A DNA stretch of 64,000 bases from Agriotes lineatus (Eukaryota > Arthropoda > Insecta > Coleoptera > Elateridae): positions 52,593,763-52,657,762 of the forward strand of contig OW679202.1 of NCBI GenBank assembly GCA_940337035.1, written 5' to 3'. Below are positions 54,939 to 64,000 of this stretch, one piece after another. The notes under the pieces are model-generated. The model was not told the origin of the DNA, made no database searches, and saw nothing but the letters and a program-made list of their open reading frames with translations. Position 1 is the first letter of the stretch. The number at the start of each line of letters is the position of its first letter. The position numbers and the translations under genes are program-made.

Positions 54939-55098
54939 TAAATACATGCTTAGCTGATAACGCAATATATGTTTCAGTATCCAAATGTCTTTATTTTATT
55001 TCATACTTGTCAGCATTAAAAAAAAATAACTGGTGTCGTGCCTGATACCATTTTACCATTTATGCTAAAAAAAAGTAATGTTAACATTCTAGGGTTAA

Positions 55099-55479
55099 AT
55101 CTGTCACCTCATTACATATGATGCTGCCCAACGTTTGTTTTAACGTTATAAAATTAATTATCCTAATGAGTTCCTCCAATAATTACTTGAGAATTGAGAC
55201 TTCTTGTGAAGCTTTGGTGGTTTTGCTTCTGTTCCAAAAAACTCGAAAACTGTATTTATGAATTTTGAAAACGCTGGTGGAACGACCTAACTAGAAATTG
55301 TTACATTTTACAATATTACTAAGGGGGGGCCCCCTCTCATAGATATGGTTAATAGAATTATTACTTCCAATAATGTTACTAGAAACACTCGTCCTTGGCC
55401 CATTGCTGCAATCGACGCTTCTATAGTTTAACTCGCTAGCTAGTGAGTTAGTTCAAGCTAATAGGAGGGTGAGAGCAAC
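55099..55479. other. Flank of PLE pair C, with part of an unknown reading frame
   Basis: Contains the tract GGGGGGGCCCCC at about 55324-55335 and, near 55430-55479, the first part of the reading frame that continues after 60132 (see next entry). Otherwise no assignment. Confidence 0.4.
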
Positions 55480-55979
55480 TAATCAATATTTCAAACGCAG
55501 GCTTTCATGGCTGTTGTCCATAATGGTATGTACTTCCGGGTTTGCTGTGGTTGTTGATTTGAACTTGATGTTTTGCTGCTCATGCGGTCAGCTTCTTCAG
55601 AAAATTTCTAAAGATTGATGTTGATGCCTTCTGCTTCTGGTTATATACCGAGGAGCCGTATGTTATTGGGACTCTTCGTTTTTTCGCTTTGTTGCTCATG
55701 TGAAGCTAGTTTATGGTTTGATTGGTTTTGCAGAGCTACCTTCCATGTGTTACTAAGACAGTAAGCTTCTTCTTCATTGAAATTGTTTGGGTTTTTAATT
55801 ATTTCTAGGGATTCCCAAATAACACGTGGGAAGTATATTTTAGTCCTGGCTAGTACTTTCCCAGAGTCATAGTTTATTGTGGTCCCCTGGTCCTAATTAG
55901 TGTTGCGCGATGGCGGATTATTGTGTTTCCAAGTAGTGTGTGGCTCTGGTGTTCTTTTATTCTACATTGAATGCTTTTT

Positions 55980-57905
55980 CTCGTCTGTCCGATGTAAGAT
56001 TTGCCACAAATATACATTGGAGCTGGTAAACGCCTTCTGTCTTTAGCATGGGCAAAGAATCTTTGTCAATTGTTCAACTTTTCTTATTGCACCATAGTGG
56101 ACCCCGACGTTTTTCTTATCTAAAATTTTTCTTATTCTGTCGGTTACTCCAGCGATGGGTTCCTTCGGTTTTATGGTGTATTGGCATACTTTCCTAATGT
56201 CTCGTCGACTGTAACCATTCTTGCGTGAAGCTTCTTTCACATGTCTTAGTCCTTGTGGTTTACTGTTCTCACAAACAGCATTGTCCTGATGAATAAGAGT
56301 TTTGATCAATCATCTCTTTTGTTTGGGATAATGATGAGACAAAGCATGTAGATAGTGGTCAGTGTGAGTCTTCTTTTGATACACTGTATGGCTTAATCTG
56401 TTGTTAACAGTTTGCTTCACTAACATATCCAGGAAAGTTACGCGTCCATTTTTTTCAGTTTTATTAGTGAATTTTATTTTGACGGGATGGTTCTTTAAGT
56501 GTACCAAAAAAACATCAAGAGCTGCTTTCTCATGGGGACATATAACAAAAGTGTCGTCGACGTAGAGAAACCAGCATTTAAGTTTGAGATGGCTGGACTG
56601 AATAGCTTCTTCTTCAAAGGCTTCAATGAATATGTTGGCAATGACTGGAGATAAGGAGTATCTCATAGCGGCTGCTCCTTTTTGTTCGTAGTACATTACT
56701 TCCCAAAAAAATTGGTCATCGTGAGGCACATCTTTACTAACTCTGGGACGTCTTCTCGGAGTTCTTGAGAAACAAAGCATTGTTATATAAGATCTACTGA
56801 ATCTTCTATTGATGCGTTGCTGAACACAGATTTCACATCAAAACTGACCAACATGTCCTGGTCCGTTACTTCCAATTGAGCGAATATTTCCACGAATTGC
56901 TCAGAATTCTTCACGTAGGATTCTGTTTTGCCTGTGTATGGTTCTAATATGTTAGCGAAGTATCTGGCTAGTTCATACGTAGGAGATCCGCAACTGCTAA
57001 CTATTGGCCTGACTGGAACTTCTGGTTTGTGGATCTTCGGAAGTCTGTAAAGTCCATGTGGTCAAGCATCGCTAGGCAGTAGTCGGTGATGTTCTAACTT
57101 TGGTATTAATAAGCTCTTGATAACTTCTCTAATTTGGCGTTCTATCCTTAATGTGGGGTCCTTCTTTAGTGTTACATACTGTTCATCGTTCAGTAGTGAT
57201 TGAATTTTGTTCCAGTAGTCCTTTCTGTGCATTATTACAGTGGCATTTTTTTTGTCCGCAAGTACAACTCCAACGTTTGGATTGTTGCGGATTTCCTTCA
57301 GAGTTTGTGTTTTGGCTTTGCTGATGTTCCTCGTTGGTAGCTTGGCACACTTTAGTAGGTATACGACAGGTCTCTTGTCTCACTTCCTCGGCTTCCGCAA
57401 CTGGAATTTTACGAATAGCACTTTCCATTTCAGCAATGACTTCTTCGGTAGGTATTTGGGATGGAGTGATGGCAAAATTCAATCCTTTTACCAAAATTGG
57501 GGTACAGTCTTTAGAGAAGGGTTGATTGGAAAAGTTAATTCCAGTTCTCTTGAAATCCAATCCTGGTACCGAGGATACTTTGGAATTAATCTTCTCGAAC
57601 TTCTTTACATGTTTTTGGATCGTGTTACTCATGTAGTGTTCTAAGTGGTCATAGCTGATACGATCCACAGTATTCCAAAGATTTTCATCCAAAACCTTAG
57701 CTTGAGCTTGAGATGTAAATGGTAGAGCTCGGTAGATATTCCTTGGTATTCCTTCCGTAGTAAGAGCACTCTCGGTCCAATCGATAATTTTTCGGGCCGC
57801 AGCAATTTGTAAATGATGTTTAATCTTGACAAATTTAGGTTTCACTTTTTTGTCACAGCAGTGTTTATAAACAACTGCTGCCCGAAGGATTATCGATTTG
57901 ACCAA
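55980..57905 (-). pseudogene. PLE family 1, minus-strand copy, nearly complete
   Basis: N-terminal domain at 57905-57183: HLQIAAARKIIDWTESALTT, ENLWNTVDRISYDHLEHYMS, GLNFAITPSQIPTEEVIAEM, a region upstream of the RT with conserved PLE features. RT at about 57180-56310: LPKIHKPEVPVRPIVSSCGS, TDQDMLVSFDVKSVFSNAS, AAAMRYSLSPVIANIFIEAF (one Gly lost), catalytic LYVDDTFVICPHEKAAL. Linker and GIY-YIG at 56309-55980 (GVTDRIRKILDKKN, then decayed). Several frame changes. The element sits in the left arm of the pair. Confidence 0.83.
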
Positions 57906-57984
57906 GAGTAGGCTATATTTATTACAAACTATAAGGAATATCTATCAAGCTCTACTACTTACCTACATCTTGAGCTCAGTACGA

Positions 57985-59850
57985 TTTTGGATGAAAACCT
58001 TTGGAACACAGTGGATTATATCAGCTATGACCACTTAGAACACTACATGAGTAATACGAACCAAAAATATATAAAGAAGTTCGAGAAGCTTCAATCCAAA
58101 GTAACACCGGTATCAGGATTGGATATCAAGACAACTGTAATAAACTTTTCGAAATAACAAAGGATTGAACTTTGCTATCACTCCATCCCACATACCTAAT
58201 GAAGAAGTAATAACTAAAATTAAGAGTGGTATTCACAAACTTCTAGTTGAAAAAGCCGAGGAAGTGAGACATGAGACCTGTCGTATACTAAAGCATGCCA
58301 ACCACCAATAAGGAATGTCACCAGAGCTGAAACACAAGCTCTCAAGGGATTCCGCAACAATTCGGACGTTGTAGTTCTACCTGCTGACAAAGGAAATGCC
58401 ACTGTCGTGATGAACAGAAAGGGCTACTAGGACAAAATTCAATCACTACTGAACGATGAACAGTACGTAATACTGAAGAAGGATCCACACATTGAAGCTA
58501 GAACGCCAGATTAGAAGAGCTATCAAGAGCTCATTAATACCAGGGTCAAAACATCGACAACTACTGTCTAGCGATACTAGATTGTCTAAATTTGACAGAA
58601 TTTCCAAGACCCATAAACACGAAGTTCCAGTCAGGCCAATTGTTAGCACTTATGGATCTCCTACATATGAAGTAGTCAGATATCTCGCTAACATATTACA
58701 ACCATACATAGGCAGAAGAGAATCTTACGTGAAGAATACGTGGAAATATTGTCCCAATTGGAAGTAACGGACCAGGACATGTTGGTCAGTTTTGATGTGG
58801 AATCCCTGATCACCAACGTACCAGTACAAGATTCAGTAAATCTTATATAACAATGCTTTGTTTCTCAAGGACTCCGAGAAGACATCCCAGAGTTAGTAAG
58901 GATGTGCCTCACGCGACCTACTTCCTTTGGAAAGAAATGTACTACAAACAAAAGGAAGGAGTAGCTATGGGATCTCCCTTATCTCCAGTCATTGTCAACA
59001 TATTTATGGAAGCGTTTGAAGAAGAAGCTATTCAGTCCTGCCATCTCAAACCTAAATGCTGTTTCCGATACGTCAATGACACTTTTGTGATATGGCCCCA
59101 TGGAAAAGCAGCTCTTGATGATTTGTTGGCACACTTAAACAACCACCATGCCAAGCCAAAATTCACTCTGGAAACTGAAGAAAATGGACGGATACCTTTC
59201 CTGGACGTTAGTGAAAGGAACCGCTAACAACAGATTAAGCGATGCAGTGTATCGAAAGAAGACCTACACTGACCGCTATCTATATTCTACATGCTTTGTC
59301 TCATCATCATCCCCAACAGAGGAGAACATTGATTAAGACCCTTATTCATCAGGCCAACGCTATTTGTAACAAGAACAGTAAACCACACAAACTAAGACAT
59401 GTGGAATAAGCTTTAATCAGGAATGGCTACAGTTGCCAAGACATCAGGAAAGTATGCCAATACACCATAAAACCGAACAAACCCAAACCTATGAATTACG
59501 CCTGTCTTCCCTTCATTACCGGAGTAACCGACACAATATGAAAGGTTTTAGATAAAAAAAACATGAGGTCCACTATGGTGCAATAAGAAAAGCTGAACAA
59601 TTGACATAGATTCTTTGCCCAGGCTACAGACAAAAGGCGTTTACCAGCTCCAATGTACTTGTGGAAAATGTTACATTGGACAAACAGGAAAAAGCGTTCA
59701 ATGTAGAATGAAAGAACACCAGAGCCACACACAAAAATCCACCATCGCAGAATACTTATTAGGACCAGGGAACCACAGAATTAGTTAGGACTCTGTGAAT
59801 GTACTAGCTAGGACTAAAAAGTACTTCTCGCGTTTTATTATAGAAGGTAG
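57985..59850 (+). pseudogene. PLE family 1, plus-strand copy
   Basis: Begins at DENLWNTVDYISYDHLEHYM, which the minus copy also encodes, so it is 5'-truncated relative to it. Continues with GLNFAITPSHIPNEE, VVLPADKGNATVV, RISKTHKHEVPVRPIVSTYG, GVAMGSPLSPVIVNIFMEAF and a mutated active site RYVNDTFVIWPHG (first Asp to Asn), then PFLDV, the linker NYACLPFITGVTDTI and GIY-YIG remnants (CGKCYIGQTGKSVQCRMKEH). A TCAGGAGCTGAAG unit is tandemly repeated three times at about 59978-60015. Many frame changes. Confidence 0.83.
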
Positions 59851-59977
59851 CTCTGCAAAACCAGTCAAACCATAAAGAAGTTTAACGTGAGCAACCAAGC
59901 GGAAAAAGCACAAGTCCCAATAACATACAAAATTTACATGAGCAGGCAATCTTAACGACTCCTTGCTATATAGTCAG

Positions 59978-60017
59978 GAGCTGAAGTCAGGAGCTGAAGT
60001 CAGGAGCTGAAGTCACC
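59978..60017 (+). repeat. Short tandem repeat in the PLE 3' region
   Basis: Three near-exact copies of a 13-bp unit (gtcaggagctgaa) in the 3' untranslated part of the plus-strand PLE copy. The corresponding place in the other copies has one unit. Confidence 0.65.
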
Positions 60018-60190
60018 AACATCAGTCTTTAGAAATCTTCTCAAGAAGCTGACTGCATAAGCAGCAAAATGTCAAGTTCAAATCGACGACCACGGCATAA
60101 CCCGGAAGAACCTACCATTATAATCAATATTTGTCTGAAAATATGCCTCAGGTGGCCAGTTTATTAGCAGGACTTTCAACCCCCAAAGCC

Positions 60191-60800
60191 CACCCAGTGG
60201 TCACGTGAACAAATTCATTAGGAACCAGAGTGGTACTTCGTACATTTTACTAATAATGTCGTAGATGGCTGTAAGTAACCCCAAAACCCCATCAAGGTCA
60301 AGATAAGAATTAGGTAATGTTTTACCACAGCTATGGGACAATTTGCCCCAAGCGGACATTAATAATGTAATTTTAAGTAGGCCCCAAAAGATCTACGAGG
60401 TGGTAGCTGTCAATGGAGGCTATACCCATTATTAATAAAGATATTGAACACAGAAATTTTTGTGGATGGCCAAGAAATAGATTATATTTCAGTTTTATAA
60501 TTTTGTTGTTTTCCTTTCTTTAAGAAATAAATTATATTATAAATTAGGTTAATTTATTGAGGTTTTATAACTAAGAGGCAATAGGTGTAACGATATCCTG
60601 CCAGTGTATATTAAGTCAATTATAGAAGGTTCTATTTATTGGTGCGTAAAGTACTAACCAAAAAAAGTTCACAAGAAGAAATACCAAAATATAATTTTTT
60701 AATTAAATACATATAACAAGAAAATAACATTAAGTACATGTGATTTATATAATCATAGTCAATGAATGTAATGGAAAAAATTGTAATCAACACTTATTTC
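60191..60800. other. No recognised gene
   Basis: AT-rich sequence following the PLE block; nothing identifiable. Confidence 0.4.
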
Positions 60801-60809
60801 ATTGCTTAG

Positions 60810-60902
60810 GTGTTTTGGTTTTGAAATCCGAGAGACCGGGAGTAATTACGACCGTTTCTATACCACAGGAACCACAATCTAAATCTAACCTGCAACAACC
60901 AG
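60810..60902 (+). CDS. Candidate isolated coding exon, unknown gene
   Basis: Acceptor ttcattgcttag and strong donor CAG-gtaagtg bracket 93 bp that are open in one frame: VLVLKSERPGVITTVSIP, then QEPQSKSNLQQP. It would begin in phase 2-equivalent and end in phase 1. The base composition is less AT-rich than its flanks. I do not recognise the protein. Could be an exon of a host gene whose other exons lie outside the window, or chance. Confidence 0.4.
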
Positions 60903-61604
60903 GTAAGTGATTCTGTACAGACATTTTTTATTTATTCGATGTAAGAATCCAGAAAATCGTGAAAAAGTTGGTTAAATAAGAGCAAAGTTGCAATGAAGCA
61001 AATTTAAAAATAATCCAGGTCTGTATTTAAAAAAAAAATTTGAATGTTCTGTACATATTAAACAGCAGATTAAAATTTTATTGTAATGAAATAGTATTTT
61101 CATATTCCACTATGTATATATTTTTAAAAAAATCAAAATTTTGTTTTTCAAAAATGTTTAATGGGATTAGATATGAAATTTTGTCCCAGAATATTATTGC
61201 TCTTGTAAATGCTCAACTTTGCCCTCATTTAACTGACTTCATATATCTTACGGTTTCCAAGATTGCTGTATTCAGAGCTGAATTTTATTCACCTCGTATA
61301 CTATTGGTTGTAAGATTGTAAATAAAAACTGTATAAACTCTTTTCATATTAGTATAGAGAGTAAAAATATCAGCAGATCAGTACTATTAGCAAACAACAT
61401 ATCAAACTTATATTATATAATTATAATAGGGTAATATAACATAACAAAAGCTTCTTCAGGCAGACACCAATTGTTTCGTATTTTGCATCCATTTAATAAA
61501 TATGTCTGTTGAAGAGGACAATATAGTGTATTGTGTAACTGCTCTACGGGGTGTAAATATATTGGTGACAAAGTTGCATGTGGCGATATTCTTCATAAAA
61601 TACT
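60903..61604. other. No recognised gene
   Basis: AT-rich; open stretches here are short and without family resemblance. Confidence 0.4.
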
Positions 61605-61770
61605 GAGTCGAAAATATTAATACTAAAATGTTGGATTGGCCTTTATGAGTCCTCATGAGCGGCAGATAAAAACATTTTTAATTCAGGTACAGTAAGTTTT
61701 CTGTTCTAAATATGATACAATGTCATTAAGGAAAGTTGTTCATGCAAAGTTTAAGAAATATTGCTATAGG
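61605..61770. mobile_element. Hairpin MITE family, copy 4 (one arm)
   Basis: CTGAGTCGAAAATATTAATA, CTAAAATGTTGGATTGG, ATGAGTCCTCATGAGCGGCA and TAAGGAAAGTTGTTCATGCA follow the order of one arm of the complete 19482-20016 copy. The other arm is missing. Confidence 0.72.
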
Positions 61771-61892
61771 TACCAAGCAAAAAACTGATGACGACAACAA
61801 TGATAAGCACACTTACAACAGCTGGGCGAGATCATGGAAAATCATTTAAAAACAACGCAGAAGAAAGCAACAAAGGTAAGCAGAGTAAAAAA

Positions 61893-62165
61893 TATATAAG
61901 AATACGAGCTTGGAATGTAAGAGCACTGCCAGGAAAGGAAAAGGGGTTAGAGGAGGAGTTTAAAAAAGCGAATATAGATTTCCTAGCAATTACAGAAACA
62001 AAAAAAGGGGAAAGAGATGGAAATAATTGAAAACTGAAAAATATTTATATACAGTAGAGAAAGAGTTGGAAGAGAAAATAAGAATATGGGAATTTATATC
62101 AGAAATAATTATGAAAATCAGTATAAGGGTCGATAAAAATCAAGAGTACGTGGTCTGATAAAAAA
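61893..62165 (+). pseudogene. RTE-type LINE endonuclease fragment
   Basis: RIRAWNVRALPGKEKGLEEE, FKKANIDFLAITETKKGE (catalytic Glu), then after frame changes ENQYKG and RVRGLI. Matches the start of an RTE-type apurinic endonuclease (WNVR.L...GK...L..E......D...ITETK). Truncated by the following LINE at about 62166. Confidence 0.72.
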
Positions 62166-62167
62166 AT

Positions 62168-62413
62168 ACGGTTCTAAATTCTCATGAAGAAGCGTTAACT
62201 ATTTTAAGAAATAAGAATAAAATATCCGATCCTAATGTGCGTATCAGCTCCGATCAGACTCCAGCGCAAAGGGCTTACTATAAGAAACTAAAGGCTGCTT
62301 TAGAACAACTTAAGCAGAATGGTGAAACGAATAAGACAATCAGATATATCCATGGCGTTCCGAAAATTGTAGAAGTCAACACTCGTAGTAGCTCAAAAAA
62401 CGGAAAACGTTAA
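62168..62413 (+). CDS. LINE ORF1 C-terminus (partial)
   Basis: 82 codons open from the truncation point to TAA at 62411-62413: VLNSHEEALTILRNKNKIS, SSDQTPAQRAYYKKLKAAL, EQLKQNGETNKTIRYIHGVP-KIVEV. The S-D-x-T-P-x-Q...L...L..R...GE....IRY..G.P pattern is the usual ORF1 end in insect LINEs of this type; ORF1 proteins bind the element RNA. It overlaps ORF2 in the -1 frame (see the heptamer entry). Confidence 0.72.
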   Translation, partial: TVLNSHEEALTILRNKNKISDPNVRISSDQTPAQRAYYKKLKAALEQLKQNGETNKTIRYIHGVPKIVEVNTRSSSKNGKR

Positions 62414-64000
62414 CTGTGTATTATCAAAATATACGTGGGCTCCGAACTAAATTACCTCAACTAAGAATTGCATTAACACTCAATAGCGATTATGATATAA
62501 TAGTATTCACCGAAACTTGGTTGCATAAGGATATTTCTGATAAGGAATTGGGGTTCTCCAACTACAATATTTACAGGAAGGATCGAAATAGTGAGACCAG
62601 CGTCTATAACAGAGGCGGTGGTGTTTTGATTGCTATTAGGAATCACCTCAGCTGCAGCTGCATTAATCTAGCAAATGCTAATATTGAACAGTTGTTTGTG
62701 AAAATTTTTTGTAGGTCAAGCTATCTTATTGTTGGAGCTGTTTATTTTCCACCGAGATCAGCAATCGACATATATACTGAGCATTGTAACTCTATTAAAG
62801 AAATTATGGATGTAAATATCAATAATAAATTATTAATTCTCGGGGATTACAATTTGCCAAATGTCACATGGATTAACGACAATTTTGGAGTATATTCTGT
62901 TCATCAAGGTAATGCAACGGACCTGGAGAATAATGCTGCCCTTGTATTATCAGATACTCTTGGTAGTTACAATTTGATACAGTTAAACACTATCCTAAAT
63001 ACCAATGGTGTAATGCTTGACCTGATGTTTTCTAATCTTTCCGAAGCTGTGATATCTACTGTCTTAGAATCTATGTTACCATGTGATAAACATCACCCTG
63101 CACTTTGTGCTACACTGTCTTTAACTACGACGAATTTGGGATTGGTATATGAAGATTACTACTACGATTTTAGACATGCTGATTACTATGCAATATGCTC
63201 CTATTTTGAAGTTATAAATTGGGATTTAATTTTTAGTAATCTGTCATTGATTAGCGCCATAAATGTGTTTTACCAAATCGTATATGAGTCAATCAGAATG
63301 TATGTTCCACTCTGCAAATCTTATTCTACCAGCTTCCCTGGTTGGTTCACTCCTGCTCTCAAAAAACTAATATTATTAAAGAAACTTGCACATAAGAAAT
63401 ATAAGGAAACAGGCCGCATTGAAGACTACTTGCAATTTTCTGAGCTAAGGAGAAAATGTGAAAAACTGTCCAATTCATGTTATAAAAGTCATGTCGGTAG
63501 AGTCGAAGATGGGATCGCAGGAAATATTAACAGTTTTTGGAGATTTGTAAACAATCGCAGAAAGGATAATGATCTTCCCAACTCAATGTTCCTAGACGAT
63601 GAAAAAGCAGACGGAGGAGGTGAGATTGCTGATCTTTTTGCGAAATATTTTGCGTCTGTCTATTCTGATAATGCTGCTGCCCCACCTGACTATAGGTTTT
63701 CATCGCCAACTGTTCTGTCGTCGTTGGATATATCATTAATTGAAGTATATGAGCAAATAGACATGTTAAATTCTAATAAGGGACCTGGTCCTGATGGTAT
63801 ACCAGCCTACTTTGTTAAACAATGTAATTTTACATTGTCTAGAGCATTATGGCTACTTTTTAAACTCTCCCTAAATGAGGGCCATTTTCCTGAGTATTGG
63901 AAGTCCAGTTTTATTACGCCGGTTTACAAAAGTGGAGATAAAGTTAACATTAAGAACTATAGGCCAATTTCTATAATCAGTTGCATACCAATGATTTTTG
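62392..64000 (+). CDS. LINE ORF2, endonuclease plus reverse transcriptase (3' end outside window)
   Basis: Open without a stop for about 536 codons. Endonuclease: VYYQNIRGLRTKL, DYDIIVFTETWLHKDI (catalytic Glu), NRGGGVLIAIRNHLS, AVYFPPRSAI, LLILGDYNLPNVTW (Asp/Asn), NGVMLDLMFSNL and LPCDKHHPALCATL (terminal Asp-His). Linker: WFTPALKKLILLKKLAHKKY, INSFWRFVNNRRKD. RT start: NSNKGPGPDGIPAYFVKQC, GHFPEYWKSSFITPVYKSGD and NYRPISIISCIP. Two TAG codons (62386-62391) close the frame upstream, and the first in-frame ATG is at 62806, after most endonuclease motifs, so ORF2 is probably entered from ORF1. Confidence 0.85.
62395..62401 (+). promoter_or_regulatory. Candidate -1 ribosomal frameshift heptamer A AAA AAC
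   Basis: In the ORF1 frame the bases read TCA AAA AAC, giving the canonical X XXY YYZ slip site four codons before the ORF1 stop codon. Slipping back one base continues directly into CGG AAA ACG TTA, the ORF2 frame. I see only a weak downstream pairing (CGGA 62401-62404 with TCCG about 35 bases on), so a stimulatory structure is unproven. Confidence 0.6.

Larger units (their letters stand above)
44492..55094 (+). mobile_element. piggyBac remnant, outermost layer of a four-level nest
   Basis: TTAA lies at 44488-44491 and 55095-55098, the exact piggyBac target duplication, and both ends read CCCTAGAATG inward, close to the known CCCTAGAA piggyBac terminus. Without the nested Harbinger element only about 630 bp remain (44492-44700 and 54675-55094), carrying one transposase fragment, so it was already a deletion derivative when invaded, or was eroded later. 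Confidence 0.82.
55492..60120. mobile_element. Head-to-head pair of PLE family 1 copies with 12-bp target duplication
   Basis: TAATCAATATTT lies at 55480-55491 and 60121-60132. Left copy on the minus strand, right copy on the plus strand, 5' ends meeting at about 57906-57985. Both 3' ends include the AACCCGGAAG block (about 55535 complement and 60100), the left one running about 30 bp further. Same geometry as the other two PLE blocks. Confidence 0.88.
55430..60190 (+). pseudogene. Short unknown reading frame interrupted by PLE pair C
   Basis: Before the insertion: FNSLASELVQANRRVRATNQ; after it: YLSENMPQVASLLAGLSTPK then AHPVVT and a stop. With the PLE block and one copy of the 12-bp duplication removed, the two parts make one frame of about 48 codons. 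I do not recognise the protein; a mobile-element ORF or a decayed host exon are both possible. Confidence 0.4.
62166..64000 (+). mobile_element. CR1/Jockey-like LINE, 5'-truncated, runs off the window
   Basis: Starts abruptly inside ORF1 at about 62166 and continues to the window end in the RT. Both ORFs present are undamaged. The related older fragment at 38957-40945 shows the family has been active more than once. Confidence 0.82.

Noticed and set aside
59978..60017. CRISPR-like or satellite array
   Set aside because: Only three adjacent 13-bp units without spacers, a local duplication in a PLE 3' region.
1..64000. CRISPR array, operons, bacterial promoters or terminators
   Set aside because: No regularly spaced direct repeats; gene structure with introns and the element types are eukaryotic.

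Overview
The window is AT-rich animal DNA with spliceosomal introns (GT...AG, some only about 60 bp). The gene content and the mobile elements (Penelope-like elements, Jockey and R1-type LINEs, mariner, piggyBac, PIF/Harbinger, TTAGG-like repeats) point to an arthropod, most likely an insect. I cannot fix the order. Only two host genes are clear. One is a Staufen-like double-stranded-RNA-binding gene (+ strand, coding exons 5444-17294). The other is a very divergent 14-3-3-like gene (- strand, coding exons 29190-30145). Almost everything else recognisable is transposon sequence, much of it nested.

Layout. 1-1925: head-to-head inverted pair of Penelope-like elements (PLE family 1). 1926-4600: Jockey LINE (-) split by a PIF/Harbinger derivative. 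4640-5215: PLE family 2 relic. 5439-17700: Staufen-like gene, whose 8.8-kb second intron holds an R1-type LINE interrupted by an IR/DR Tc1 element, a mariner and an RTE-type fragment. 17797-18747: TA-flanked element encoding a PHD finger. 18975-20345: RTE-type LINE interrupted by a 535-bp hairpin MITE. 20422-20680: possible SINE. 20700-29000: mostly unrecognised DNA with a DDE transposon relic, fold-backs and a TTAGG-like patch. 29190-30166: 14-3-3-like gene. 30800-36902: LINE and DDE relics, a tRNA-derived SINE, a Tc1 relic and a hAT-like MITE. 36903-38660: unidentified, partly GC-rich. 38739-42214: LINE pieces around a 945-bp solo-LTR-like element carrying two heat-shock-element arrays. 43440-44110: inverted-repeat element.

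44488-55098 is a four-level nest: piggyBac remnant (TTAA target duplication) containing a PIF/Harbinger element with both of its genes, containing a head-to-head pair of PLE family 2 copies (12-bp target duplication), containing a Jockey LINE. 55480-60132 is a further head-to-head PLE family 1 pair, also with a 12-bp duplication, which splits a short reading frame. 60810-60902 looks like an isolated coding exon. 61605-64000 ends with a MITE fragment, an RTE endonuclease fragment, and a 5'-truncated CR1/Jockey-like LINE whose ORF2 is open to the window edge.

The most promising biology: (1) a canonical -1 frameshift heptamer exactly where ORF1 and ORF2 of the last LINE overlap, in an element whose ORF2 has no early AUG; (2) a full-length but diverged 14-3-3 that has lost several phosphopeptide-contact residues; (3) a Staufen gene whose fifth dsRBD has lost its core; (4) three PLE insertions with the same head-to-head geometry; (5) an LTR-like element with heat-shock-factor sites.
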